A stretch of 64,000 nt of DNA, taken from contig JAGXFN010000002.1 in the NCBI GenBank assembly GCA_024637195.1, positions 273,723-337,722 of the forward strand, given 5' to 3'. The notes below the pieces were generated by a model. It searched no databases. It was not told the DNA's origin and saw only the letters and a program-made list of their open reading frames with translations. The position numbers and the translations under genes were made by a program. Positions 38,919 through 47,420 of this stretch are shown here, piece by piece (positions within the stretch are counted from its first letter, which is position 1; each line of letters starts with the position of its first letter). Source of the DNA: Arcobacter sp. (GTDB lineage: Bacteria; Campylobacterota; Campylobacteria; Campylobacterales; Sulfurimonadaceae).

Positions 38919-40490
38919 ATGTTAAAGAAATCCGTTTTGCTGTTTGATACGATCGTGCATCTACGCGCCAAACAGATACGTTACCGTGCCTACTACATAC
39001 TACGAAAAGAGCTTAGAAAAGTGTTTGCAAGCACCTCTGCTGTGCGCATGCACAGTGTTAACTGCGCTGCCTTGAAGCTAACAGACTCCATAGCACTGCC
39101 GCAGAGTTACGGCAACAATAGCTTTGTGTTTTTAAACCTGACGTACAGATTTGATACGGCTATAGAGTGGAACTACTCCGAACATGGCAAGCTCTGGACC
39201 TATAACTTGAACTATTTTGATTTTTTGATGCAAGCGGGGCTCTCAAAAGAGGAAGGCGTAGAACTGATAAAGAACTTTGTCCGCGATATGCCCCGCATCA
39301 AAGACGGACTGATGCCTTTTCCGATCTCCCTGCGGGGGATGAACTGGATCAAGTTTCTAAGCAAACACGCGATTTGCGATCAAATGATAAATGAGGCGCT
39401 GATGGCGCAGTACACTATCTTGAAGGAGACTTTGGAATACCATCTTCTAGGAAATCACCTCCTTGAAAATGCTTTTTCTCTTCTTTTCGGGGCATACTAT
39501 TTTCAAGAGGAGCGCTTCTACCAAAAGGCAAAAGAACTCTTGCTGGAGGAGCTCAATGAACAGATCCTTGATGACGGTGCCCATTTTGAACTCAGTCCCA
39601 TGTACCATCAGATCATGCTTTTTAGAGTACTCGACTGCATCAATCTTCTTCAAAACAACAGCTGGAAACAAGACGAGCTGCTTGCTTTTCTAACGCAAAA
39701 AGCAGAAAAGATGCTGGCCTGGCTGAAGCTGATGACCTTCTCAAACGGGGATATTCCTCTGTTTAACGACTCGGCTAAAAATATCGCGCCCACAACACAA
39801 GCCCTGTGCGACTATGCCGAGCGTCTGGATCTGCGCCATAGCAGTACAAAACTGAGCGAGTGCGGATACAGGAAGTGGATGAAGGATGCTTATGAATGTG
39901 TTGTAGACGTGGGCAATATCGGTCCCGACTATATCCCAGGACATGCCCACAGCGACACTTTCAATTTTGAACTTTATATAAGCGGGAAGCCTTTTATCGT
40001 CGATACGGGGCTTTCTACGTACGAGACCAACGCACGGCGTTCGATGGAGCGCTCGACCTCTGCACACAATACGGTCGAGGTGGATGGAAAAAACCAAAGC
40101 CAGGTCTGGGGAGGCTTCCGCGTCGGTAAACGCGCAAAGATCGTCTCTTTGGATGAAGGCGAGCATGGCGTTAGCGCCGAGCATAACGGCTATAAAAATA
40201 TAGGGGTGAGTCACAGGCGTACTTTCAGCTTTTCACCCAAAAGCCTGATGATCGAAGATCTCCTTACGGGAGAGAAGAGCGAGGGCAGGGCCTATCTTCA
40301 CTTCTATCCCGGAATCGAGCCCGCGATTGAGGGCAGCTGCATTGTATGCGAAGCATCACAGATCAGAGTAAGCAGTGCGGAGATCACAATCGAAGAGTAT
40401 CTCTACGCGCCTGAATTCAACACCGCTATCGCAGCCAAAGTCGCTGTGATCAATTTTTCACAAAACCTACAGATGGAGATCAAACTATGA
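38919..40490 (+). CDS. heparinase II/III-like polysaccharide lyase
   Basis: A 523-residue protein with an alpha-helical toroid N-terminal half (segments NLNYFDFL, GNHLLENAFSL) and a beta-sandwich C-terminal half carrying PGHAHSDTFNFELYISG and STSAHNTVEVDGKNQSQ, the hallmark of Hepar_II_III (Pfam 07940). Members cleave uronic-acid polymers by beta-elimination; the histidines in GHAHSD and SAHNT fit catalytic or metal roles. There is no signal peptide, which is usual for this clade in exopolysaccharide operons and leaves open whether it acts in the cytoplasm. Uronic acids predicted from the upstream genes would suit it. Confidence 0.82.
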   Translation: MLKKSVLLFDTIVHLRAKQIRYRAYYILRKELRKVFASTSAVRMHSVNCAALKLTDSIALPQSYGNNSFVFLNLTYRFDTAIEWNYSEHGKLWTYNLNYFDFLMQAGLSKEEGVELIKNFVRDMPRIKDGLMPFPISLRGMNWIKFLSKHAICDQMINEALMAQYTILKETLEYHLLGNHLLENAFSLLFGAYYFQEERFYQKAKELLLEELNEQILDDGAHFELSPMYHQIMLFRVLDCINLLQNNSWKQDELLAFLTQKAEKMLAWLKLMTFSNGDIPLFNDSAKNIAPTTQALCDYAERLDLRHSSTKLSECGYRKWMKDAYECVVDVGNIGPDYIPGHAHSDTFNFELYISGKPFIVDTGLSTYETNARRSMERSTSAHNTVEVDGKNQSQVWGGFRVGKRAKIVSLDEGEHGVSAEHNGYKNIGVSHRRTFSFSPKSLMIEDLLTGEKSEGRAYLHFYPGIEPAIEGSCIVCEASQIRVSSAEITIEEYLYAPEFNTAIAAKVAVINFSQNLQMEIKL

Positions 40491-41698
40491 GACTACTTTT
40501 TCTTTCAGACAACTTTGTACCCGAGAGCAACGCTCCGGCAACGCGGACATTTGAGCACTGCAAGGAGTGGGTAAAGCAGGGCGTTGAGGTGACAGTCGTG
40601 ACCTGTACTCCAAACTTCCCCTACGGAAAAGCCTACGAAGGGTATAAAAACAAGCTCTACCAGACAGAAGAGATAGAGGGGATCAAAGTCGTCAGAGTCT
40701 GGAGCTATATGGCTGAGAACAAGGGGGCGATAAAGCGTATCTTAGACTATGTCAGCTATGCATTCAGCGCCGTTATAGCAGGAGCCTTTATCAAAACAGA
40801 CCTTATCGTTGCCACATCGCCGCAGCTCTTTACCGCGCTGGGAGGCTGTATTCTTGCAAAGATCAGACGAAAGCCCTGGATATTCGAGCTGAGAGATCTC
40901 TGGCCCGAGGGAATAAAAGACACAGGCGCGATCAAAAACAAAAAGATACTTGATTTTCTTGTCAAGATGGAGCTTTGCCTCTACCGCCAGTCAAGTTTTG
41001 TAGTTGCTGTTACACAGGGGCTGAAGCAAAATCTGATCAGCCGCGGAATCGATGAGAAGAAGATCGATGTTGTCACAAATGGGGCAAACTTGGAGCTCTT
41101 TGCGCCCAAAGAGAAGAACCGGATGATTTTGAAAGAGCTGGGTCTGGAAGATAAGTTTATCTTCGGATACATCGGTACGCACGGTCTGGCGCACGGTCTG
41201 GAGTTTATTGTGCGCTCTTTAGCCGAAGTAAACGATGAAAGACTGCATTTTCTTTTTATCGGAAGCGGAGCCAAAAAAGAGGCCACGGTCGCCTTGGCAA
41301 AAGAACTGAAGCTGAAAAATGTGACCTTTTTGGACCCGGTCAACAAAGAGAGAGTCGTCGAGTACATCTCGGCTATTGATGTTGCCCTGATCCCGTTGAC
41401 AAAGACGAAAATACACGCTTCGCTTATTCCCTCTAAGATCTTCGAATCGGCCTCCATGCTCAAACCTATTTTGCTCGGCGTGGAGGGAGAGGCGAAAGAG
41501 ATCGTCCTCTCTCACCAGGCCGGTATCGCTTTTGAGCCCGAGAACAAGGAAGCATTTTTGAATGCAGTAGAGGCGATCTCTTCGGATGAACAGAAATACA
41601 AAGCCTATCAGCAAGGATGCGCCGAACTGGCAAAAGCCTTTGACCGCAAGGTCTTGGCTACTAAGATGCTTCATATCATGCAGCAGGTAAAACAATGA
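40487..41698 (+). CDS. glycosyltransferase, WbuB-like GT4
   Basis: A 403-residue GT-B enzyme. The opening LLFLSDNFVPESNAPATRTF and WSYMAENKGAIKRILDY match the WbuB/WcaI-like family, whose known members transfer N-acetylfucosamine-type sugars. The C-terminal site has FGYIGTHGLAHGLEF and IFESASMLKPILLGV. It overlaps the lyase gene by four bases and the acyltransferase by four. The donor is not assigned. Confidence 0.86.
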   Translation: MRLLFLSDNFVPESNAPATRTFEHCKEWVKQGVEVTVVTCTPNFPYGKAYEGYKNKLYQTEEIEGIKVVRVWSYMAENKGAIKRILDYVSYAFSAVIAGAFIKTDLIVATSPQLFTALGGCILAKIRRKPWIFELRDLWPEGIKDTGAIKNKKILDFLVKMELCLYRQSSFVVAVTQGLKQNLISRGIDEKKIDVVTNGANLELFAPKEKNRMILKELGLEDKFIFGYIGTHGLAHGLEFIVRSLAEVNDERLHFLFIGSGAKKEATVALAKELKLKNVTFLDPVNKERVVEYISAIDVALIPLTKTKIHASLIPSKIFESASMLKPILLGVEGEAKEIVLSHQAGIAFEPENKEAFLNAVEAISSDEQKYKAYQQGCAELAKAFDRKVLATKMLHIMQQVKQ

Positions 41699-42267
41699 AC
41701 AAGATAGAGCCGAGTACATTGGTCAAAGAGACGCAGATGAGCAGTAAAGAGAAGCTATTTATCGTGCTTAAATCGATCTTCTCGATTCATTTTTTCAAAG
41801 CGATCGCGTCTTCTTTTGCCTACTATATTTTCGAGTATGTCTATTGGCGATTCGATATCCATACCAAGGGGCTCTACCGAGTGCACATCTCAGCCTCGAT
41901 CAGAAATGCGCACAATGTCTACCTGGGCTATGACGCACGTATCACGACCAACTGCATCGTCTGGGCGGGTAAAAACTCCATCATCCGCATCGGAGACAAC
42001 GCCCTGATCGGTCCGGGTGTACAGCTGCATGCGACGAACCACGGCTATGCATTGGGACAGGGTCCCATGACCTATCAAAAACGCATAGAAAAAGACATCA
42101 TCCTCGGAAATGACGTCTGGGTCGGAGGAAACAGCGTGATAACGTCCGGCGTCACACTTGCCGACGGGATCATCGTCGCTGCAGGATCGGTCGTTACAAA
42201 GAGCTTTGATGAAAAGAACATCATCATCGGCGGCGTGCCCGCAAAAAAAATCAGCAACAGGCTATAA
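41695..42267 (+). CDS. hexapeptide-repeat acyltransferase
   Basis: A 190-residue left-handed beta-helix protein. The hexapeptide pattern is seen in [45 protein letters not shown] and [11 protein letters not shown], with the histidine of ATNHGY as likely catalytic base. These enzymes usually O- or N-acetylate sugars. It ends with GGVPAKKI, the standard closing motif of this family. It is coupled to the upstream glycosyltransferase (ATGA overlap) and to the deacetylase after it. Confidence 0.88.
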   Translation: MNKIEPSTLVKETQMSSKEKLFIVLKSIFSIHFFKAIASSFAYYIFEYVYWRFDIHTKGLYRVHISASIRNAHNVYLGYDARITTNCIVWAGKNSIIRIGDNALIGPGVQLHATNHGYALGQGPMTYQKRIEKDIILGNDVWVGGNSVITSGVTLADGIIVAAGSVVTKSFDEKNIIIGGVPAKKISNRL

Positions 42268-42268
42268 G

Positions 42269-43117
42269 ATGAATATATTGACCTTTGACGTCGAAGACTG
42301 GTTCCAGATCCTCGACAATGAATCGACTAAAAATGAGAAAGAGTGGCTGAAGCTGGAGAGCAGGATAGAGCAGAACATGGAGAGGATCTTTGCGCTTTTG
42401 GATAAAAACAACCAGCAAGCGACCTTCTTCTGTCTGGGCTGGGTGGCCAGAAAATATCCCCAGCTTCTCAAGCGTATAGATGCGGCCGGCTTTGAGATAG
42501 CGACACACTCGGATATGCATCAGCTGGCGTATGAGTTCGACAAAAATGAGTTTAGAGCGGATCTGCAACGATCAATAGGTTCCATCGAAGAGGTGGTAGG
42601 AAAAAAAGTGCGTGCCTACCGCGCCCCAGGTTTTTCCCTGATGAAGGAGAATCAATGGGTCTTTGAGGAGCTGATCGCGCAGGGGATCGAGATCGACTGC
42701 TCCGTTTTTCCTGCAAAAAGAGCCCACGGAGGATTTGAGGAGTTCGGATATGCTGAACCGGCCTATATCGAACTTCACGGCCAACGGATAAAAGAGTTCC
42801 CCATCAATACCTACTCCGTATTGGGCCAAAATGTTGTCTTTTCCGGAGGAGGCTATTTCAGGCTCTTTCCTTATTCCGTGATAAAGTTTATGATGGCGCG
42901 TTCACCTTATGTGATGAGCTATCTTCACCCGCGCGATTTTGACCCGCAGCAGCCTATGATAGAGGGGCTTTCAGTTCTTCGGAAGTTCAAATCCTACTAT
43001 GGGCTGAATGGCGCTTATGCAAAGCTTGAGAAGATGATAGAGGCGTTCAGTTTTGTCGACTTAAAAGCGGCAGAGCTTGCGGTGGACTGGGAGACGGCAA
43101 GGGTGATAAAGCTATGA
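42269..43117 (+). CDS. polysaccharide deacetylase, DUF3473 (exosortase-locus) type
   Basis: A 282-residue NodB-family deacetylase. ATG 42269 is chosen because [13 protein letters not shown] is the exact family N-terminus; the frame is open for 37 further codons upstream, inside the acyltransferase gene, but these look unrelated. FDVEDWF gives the NodB Asp pair, THSDMHQ the metal histidines and RAPGFS the next motif. The C-terminal part with [16 protein letters not shown] and [10 protein letters not shown] is the DUF3473 domain typical of exosortase (XrtA)-linked exopolysaccharide loci. It presumably removes N-acetyl groups from the growing glycan. Confidence 0.87.
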   Translation: MNILTFDVEDWFQILDNESTKNEKEWLKLESRIEQNMERIFALLDKNNQQATFFCLGWVARKYPQLLKRIDAAGFEIATHSDMHQLAYEFDKNEFRADLQRSIGSIEEVVGKKVRAYRAPGFSLMKENQWVFEELIAQGIEIDCSVFPAKRAHGGFEEFGYAEPAYIELHGQRIKEFPINTYSVLGQNVVFSGGGYFRLFPYSVIKFMMARSPYVMSYLHPRDFDPQQPMIEGLSVLRKFKSYYGLNGAYAKLEKMIEAFSFVDLKAAELAVDWETARVIKL

Positions 43118-44133
43118 GTATCATTAACACGTTTTTTGGACTCACCTTTTTGAATATTTCGCCCACGCAGATCTATGCGGCAAAAGGATACCGTCTTTAC
43201 AAAAGTTCAGACCTTGGAAAAAGCTGGCAGAAAGAAGGGTTTATCAAGGACGGAACATACTCCCTGGCTGCCAACAGCTGCCGGCTGCTGGCCAGGCTTC
43301 TGCGCGCGGAGATCACCGAATTGCATCTGCTCTCAGACGGAAGCCGCATCGCAGTCGCTAAAAAAGGGATCTTCAGAGCAAAAAAAGGGGAGAGCGAATA
43401 CAAAAAAGTCTTTTCGATCCCGCGGGGCACGCGCCCCTTAAACTTGTGTGTGGCGGGGGATGGTACGCTCTACTTCGGGGAGTATTTCAGCAACAAAGAA
43501 CGCAAACCGGTGCACATCTACCACTCAAAAGATGACGGACAGAACTGGTCCGTCTGCTACAGCTTTCGCGCAAATTCCATCCGCCATGTGCACGGCATCT
43601 ATTATGACAGTTTCGAAAATAAAATCTGGTTTTCAACGGGCGATCTTGAGGGAGAGTGCCAGATAGGCTACACGCAAGACGGGTTTGAAACGGTGGTGAT
43701 CTTCAAAGAGGGCGGACAAAGATACCGGACGGCAGAGATACTGTTTTTCAAGGAGTATATTCTCTACGGCACAGATACGGAGTATGAGAAAAATTATATT
43801 TACAAGATAGGACGCGAGAGTGCTGTAGAAGAGGAGCTTCAGGAGATACAGTCCTCTGTTCTCTCGGCAGTTGGCAACGCAGAGTACGCTATTATAGCGA
43901 CGGCGGTAGAACCTTCTGAAGTGAACAAAGAGACGTCGGCATATTTGTGGATGAGCAAGGATGCTTCGCCATGGGTTGAGATCGGTGCCTTTAAAAAAGA
44001 CGGCTGGAATGCGAAATACTTTCAGTACGGACGTGTCAAGTTTCCTGTAGGAGCACTTCAGCAGAACTCTCTTTTCATCAGCGGACACGCATTGAAAGCG
44101 TTTGACAACAGCTCTATACAGCTTTCGCTCTAA
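43114..44133 (+). CDS. Asp-box (BNR) beta-propeller protein, function unknown
   Basis: A 339-residue protein without a signal peptide. Two Asp boxes are clear, [10 protein letters not shown] (about 30-39) and [10 protein letters not shown] (about 138-147), with weaker repeats at [10 protein letters not shown] and [10 protein letters not shown], as in sialidase-like propellers. Sialidase catalytic residues are not recognised. It overlaps the deacetylase by four bases and is the last gene of the operon. It may bind or process the glycan, or be a scaffold; no function can be assigned. Confidence 0.7.
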   Translation: MSIINTFFGLTFLNISPTQIYAAKGYRLYKSSDLGKSWQKEGFIKDGTYSLAANSCRLLARLLRAEITELHLLSDGSRIAVAKKGIFRAKKGESEYKKVFSIPRGTRPLNLCVAGDGTLYFGEYFSNKERKPVHIYHSKDDGQNWSVCYSFRANSIRHVHGIYYDSFENKIWFSTGDLEGECQIGYTQDGFETVVIFKEGGQRYRTAEILFFKEYILYGTDTEYEKNYIYKIGRESAVEEELQEIQSSVLSAVGNAEYAIIATAVEPSEVNKETSAYLWMSKDASPWVEIGAFKKDGWNAKYFQYGRVKFPVGALQQNSLFISGHALKAFDNSSIQLSL

Positions 44134-44152
44134 TCCGACAGGCGGTTAGAGC
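44127..44152. other. inverted repeat at convergent gene ends
   Basis: GCTCTAA (44127-44133) and TTAGAGC (44146-44152) are perfect complements, with a further inner CCG (44135-44137) / CGG (44143-44145) pairing. The TAA stop codons of the two convergent genes are each inside one arm. There is no T-tract on either strand, so it is not a textbook terminator. Confidence 0.5.
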
Positions 44153-45504
44153 TTCTGGATAAGAGGAAGTACTTTTCCCCGATGGGTGACTTCAAGTCTG
44201 GGCACGATATTGACATTGAAATCAACGACAAAACCGGCCCTGTCTGCGAGTATGTCTAAAATAGTCTGGCGCTCATCCTCTTGAAAACTGTTGTTGACAA
44301 CGATGTTAAAGTCGATATGCCCTTTTTGCGTCTGTACAAATTGGCCGTTGATGATATTTTTGTAATCATCGGTATGGACATTGAGTGCGATAAGAAAGAT
44401 AGTCTCATCATTTTTCCCCACGATAAACTCCTTGTTCCGCTCCCCTTTTATGGTCGTCAAAACTCTTGAATCGTAGGATTCGTACGCACTCATGTCGGAT
44501 GTTTTGTAGCGTATGAGCGGTTGGGCAAAGTTGTCAAAACTTGTTCCGACCATCTCGCCTTTGATGCCTTCTTGTGTGATGGGTTTTTCTGTACTGTCGA
44601 GCAGTTCAAAGAGGCCATACCTTCGGTCGATCTGGTATGTTTTGAGGTCCTCAGAGGCAGTGCCTGCAAAGATAAGGCGTTCCGAGTGCCCGAAGAAGGT
44701 GACGACTCTGCAGTTGAAAAAGGACTTTATGTCTGCGATATTCTTTTGCGTATAATCTTCTGAAATAAGGAAAATCGTATCGATCTGGTAGAAAAGTTCG
44801 AGATGATTGTCCTGCATAAACTTGACAAGGGCCAAGGTGGTGGAGGGGTAGCCGTGCAGATAGGTCGGTCTTTCTTTGTTTAAGATATCGACATAGTGTC
44901 GGATCGTATCATGCGTGATATGAAAGGGAGAGAGCTGTATCTCATTGTAGATCGGGTTGAACTTCCAGAAGACATTGTGCGCCAAACCATTGAAGTTGCC
45001 GCCGCGCAGAGAAGCTTTTTTCGTCCTGTCGACACTGTAACCGTACTTTTCAAAGTAGTTGTAGATAAAAGCGCTCTCTTTTGCCCATACGTTTTTTGAC
45101 TGTAAGAACTTGGTCGCCTGGCCGGAGGAACCGCCTGTGGTCACAAAAAAGAGATCTTTGTTATTGATGTTTCTGGCCGTCATGGCATCAAAGTTTTCTT
45201 TTACCGTCTGCTTGTCGATCAGGGGTAGAAGAGAGAGCTCTTTGGCGGAGTTGATATCATTGGGATGAGCGCCAAGCGCGGTAAACATGTCGTAATAAAA
45301 AGGGGTGTTTTCATAGGCATGAACAAGGGTCTCTTTGAGCTTTAAGAGCTCATACTCTTCTGCATTGCAGTTGGATCTGAGGAAGTTCTTCCATTGGCGG
45401 TAGTCAGTTCCGTTGCGGATGTCAAAAGGGATGGAGGCATAGAGCCTCTTCAGCCAAAGAGGCGAGTTATAGTAGTAGTCTTTCAAGGTGTTTAAATTCA
45501 TCAT
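44146..45504 (-). CDS. PaaK/CapK-like adenylate-forming enzyme, copy 2
   Basis: A 452-residue paralogue of the protein at 37522-38904, sharing YYNSPLWLKRLYASIPFDIR, the AMP-binding loop VTTGGSSGQA and FFGHSERLIFAG. The start is set at ATG 45504 (or 45501) because that lines up with copy 1; the frame runs 24 codons further to 45576 but this would add a hydrophobic segment absent from copy 1, and neither start has a clear ribosome site. It is convergent with the propeller gene. Substrate unknown; the two copies may modify different residues of the glycan or work as a pair. Confidence 0.78.
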   Translation of the reverse strand: MMNLNTLKDYYYNSPLWLKRLYASIPFDIRNGTDYRQWKNFLRSNCNAEEYELLKLKETLVHAYENTPFYYDMFTALGAHPNDINSAKELSLLPLIDKQTVKENFDAMTARNINNKDLFFVTTGGSSGQATKFLQSKNVWAKESAFIYNYFEKYGYSVDRTKKASLRGGNFNGLAHNVFWKFNPIYNEIQLSPFHITHDTIRHYVDILNKERPTYLHGYPSTTLALVKFMQDNHLELFYQIDTIFLISEDYTQKNIADIKSFFNCRVVTFFGHSERLIFAGTASEDLKTYQIDRRYGLFELLDSTEKPITQEGIKGEMVGTSFDNFAQPLIRYKTSDMSAYESYDSRVLTTIKGERNKEFIVGKNDETIFLIALNVHTDDYKNIINGQFVQTQKGHIDFNIVVNNSFQEDERQTILDILADRAGFVVDFNVNIVPRLEVTHRGKVLPLIQKL

Positions 45505-45613
45505 TTCATTATTACTTATTCCTATGGTTTGAAAAAGTATATAATAAAACAATAAAAATAAACTGAAAATAATCAATATAGTTATTAATTATTTACATCT
45601 AGAAGAGTATGGA

Positions 45614-47413
45614 TTACTCCATTACTCCTTTTTTCTCTCCATTTTGCGGCGGTGTGGCCTTCCATGGTCCGGCTTTGAAGCTTGGTTGTGCAGGCTCCTT
45701 GAGAGTCGGTTCTGTCGCGGTCGGTTCTGCCGGTGCGACCGAGATCGGCTCGAGTGCAGAACCGGCCGATGCCTGATAAACGCCCAGTGCATATGGCGCA
45801 GTGATGGCTTGGCCCGCATAGTCATAGAGCGCTTTCGGTTTGACGCCATAGCTTAAGAAGGTCGAGCTGTTTGCAAGATGATAATTCTTGTTGGCTAAAG
45901 AGACAAACTCAGGCTTTTGGTTCGAGTTGTTTTTGATAACATCACCGTTTCTGGCCGCTGCTTCCCATTCGGCCAGCGTAAGCCAATTTTTACTGTCGTG
46001 ATATGAAAACGTCTTTGTCGACAATGGGCTGTAAAAAACATTGTTCGTAATCGTGTTGTTGCGAATATGCGTACTGTTATTAAATCGTATCATCAGCCCG
46101 TTGTTAAGTTTCCCGCAGTCATAAAAGATATTGTTACGGATAGTATTGTTGTAGATATCGCCCATGCCGTAACTTGCAGAGCCATAAATACCTTCATCTT
46201 CGGTATTCATAAAGAGATTGTTCTCATAGAGATTGTTGAATACCGGTCCGACATAAGACTGGATAGCGATTCCCTTGCCCGCTTGGCGGCTAAGATGCAA
46301 AGGAGAACGGATGACACCGTCTATGATGTTGTGGTGAAAATGGTTGTCATGTCCGTTGATCTGGCTCGGGTTAGAGACATCATGGACATAGTTATTGTAT
46401 ATCTCGACATGGTGGGCATTTCCGTCAACGGCAAGTCTGCCTCCATACGGGAGATGCGGAGCAGTCATTTCGTTGTGGTGGAGTTTGATATCTTTGACAT
46501 CGCCGCTACCCGGGGTACCGTAGATATTTATACTTGAGTGGCCCCAGTCTTTAAACAGACTGTTTTTGATCTCGATATTTGAGGTGGTTCCTCCCACTTC
46601 GACACCGTCATCTGTCCCGCGCTGTGTTGAACTATCTGTGCCTGCATCAAAGTAGTCAAGTGTGAACTGGCTGTCAAAGACACATTTGTCAATGAGCATA
46701 TTGTTGGTGGTATTTTGAATACTCAGCGCTACTCGGGTGAAATTTCCTGCCTGCACATTGATAAGATTGACGTTTGACGTTGAAGAGAGGCTCATTGAAG
46801 TCCTGTTTCCACCGTCGATCTGAATGTCTTTGATATCTACATACGAGCGGTTGCTTGCAGAGAAGGCTGTGCTCTCTTTTGAGTATCTCAGTACCGTACT
46901 CGAAAGGTTTTGCGTCGAGTAGATGTAGAGCTGACCGTCATAATACCAGTTGTATTTCGCGTTAAGATCCGAAAGGCTCGTCGCTTTTAGCAGCTCCGTC
47001 GTTGCCAACCCAAGACGCTCAATGGAGACCGATGGAGGTGTGTTTGCCTTCCAGACATTTCCCCCCTGAGAGGTAAAGGTATGGTTATAGCTGCCCAAAG
47101 AGGAGATGACAGGGCGTGCTCCATCACCGTAAGCACCGATTGTGATCGGATTGCCGGCGCTGCCGCTGTAAGAGAGGCTAAAACGACCATTGAAGGTCTG
47201 TCCGCGTTTGAACAGAAGGGCATCGCCCCCTTTTAATGGCGCCTGCTGCGCTTTTGCAACGCTTTTCCAAGCCGTTGAGGTGGAGGTTCCGTTATTGCTG
47301 TCGTTTCCGTTGCTTGCGTCTACGTAAAAGGTAGTCGCGAAGAGCGGAGCGCCCAGTAAGAGCGAAAAGGCAAATAGTATAGAAGTTAATCGGTTTGTTT
47401 TTATAGTCATCAT
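45614..47413 (-). CDS. secreted right-handed parallel beta-helix protein
   Basis: A 599-residue exported protein with a signal peptide (MMTIKTNRLTSILFAF... to about residue 26, ending FAT). The mature part starts TFYVDASNGND, a common opening of pectate-lyase-like proteins, and then has about 12 turns of a beta-helix with repeated N/D-rich motifs such as IEIKNSLFKDWGHSSINIY and HHVEIYNNYVHDVSN. The C-terminal tail is rich in proline, alanine and glutamate. It could be a polysaccharide lyase, epimerase or binding protein; no catalytic residues are provable. It is eight bases downstream of the lipoprotein gene. Confidence 0.75.
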   Translation of the reverse strand: MMTIKTNRLTSILFAFSLLLGAPLFATTFYVDASNGNDSNNGTSTSTAWKSVAKAQQAPLKGGDALLFKRGQTFNGRFSLSYSGSAGNPITIGAYGDGARPVISSLGSYNHTFTSQGGNVWKANTPPSVSIERLGLATTELLKATSLSDLNAKYNWYYDGQLYIYSTQNLSSTVLRYSKESTAFSASNRSYVDIKDIQIDGGNRTSMSLSSTSNVNLINVQAGNFTRVALSIQNTTNNMLIDKCVFDSQFTLDYFDAGTDSSTQRGTDDGVEVGGTTSNIEIKNSLFKDWGHSSINIYGTPGSGDVKDIKLHHNEMTAPHLPYGGRLAVDGNAHHVEIYNNYVHDVSNPSQINGHDNHFHHNIIDGVIRSPLHLSRQAGKGIAIQSYVGPVFNNLYENNLFMNTEDEGIYGSASYGMGDIYNNTIRNNIFYDCGKLNNGLMIRFNNSTHIRNNTITNNVFYSPLSTKTFSYHDSKNWLTLAEWEAAARNGDVIKNNSNQKPEFVSLANKNYHLANSSTFLSYGVKPKALYDYAGQAITAPYALGVYQASAGSALEPISVAPAEPTATEPTLKEPAQPSFKAGPWKATPPQNGEKKGVME

Positions 47414-47420
47414 ATGTCCT

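Noticed and set aside
42158..42268. 37-codon upstream extension of the deacetylase
   Set aside because: It lies in the acyltransferase gene, is unrelated to the family, and the natural start [12 protein letters not shown] follows the acyltransferase stop.
45505..45576. 24-codon upstream extension of CapK copy 2
   Set aside because: It adds a hydrophobic segment absent from copy 1 and has no ribosome site; it lies in the A/T-rich promoter zone.
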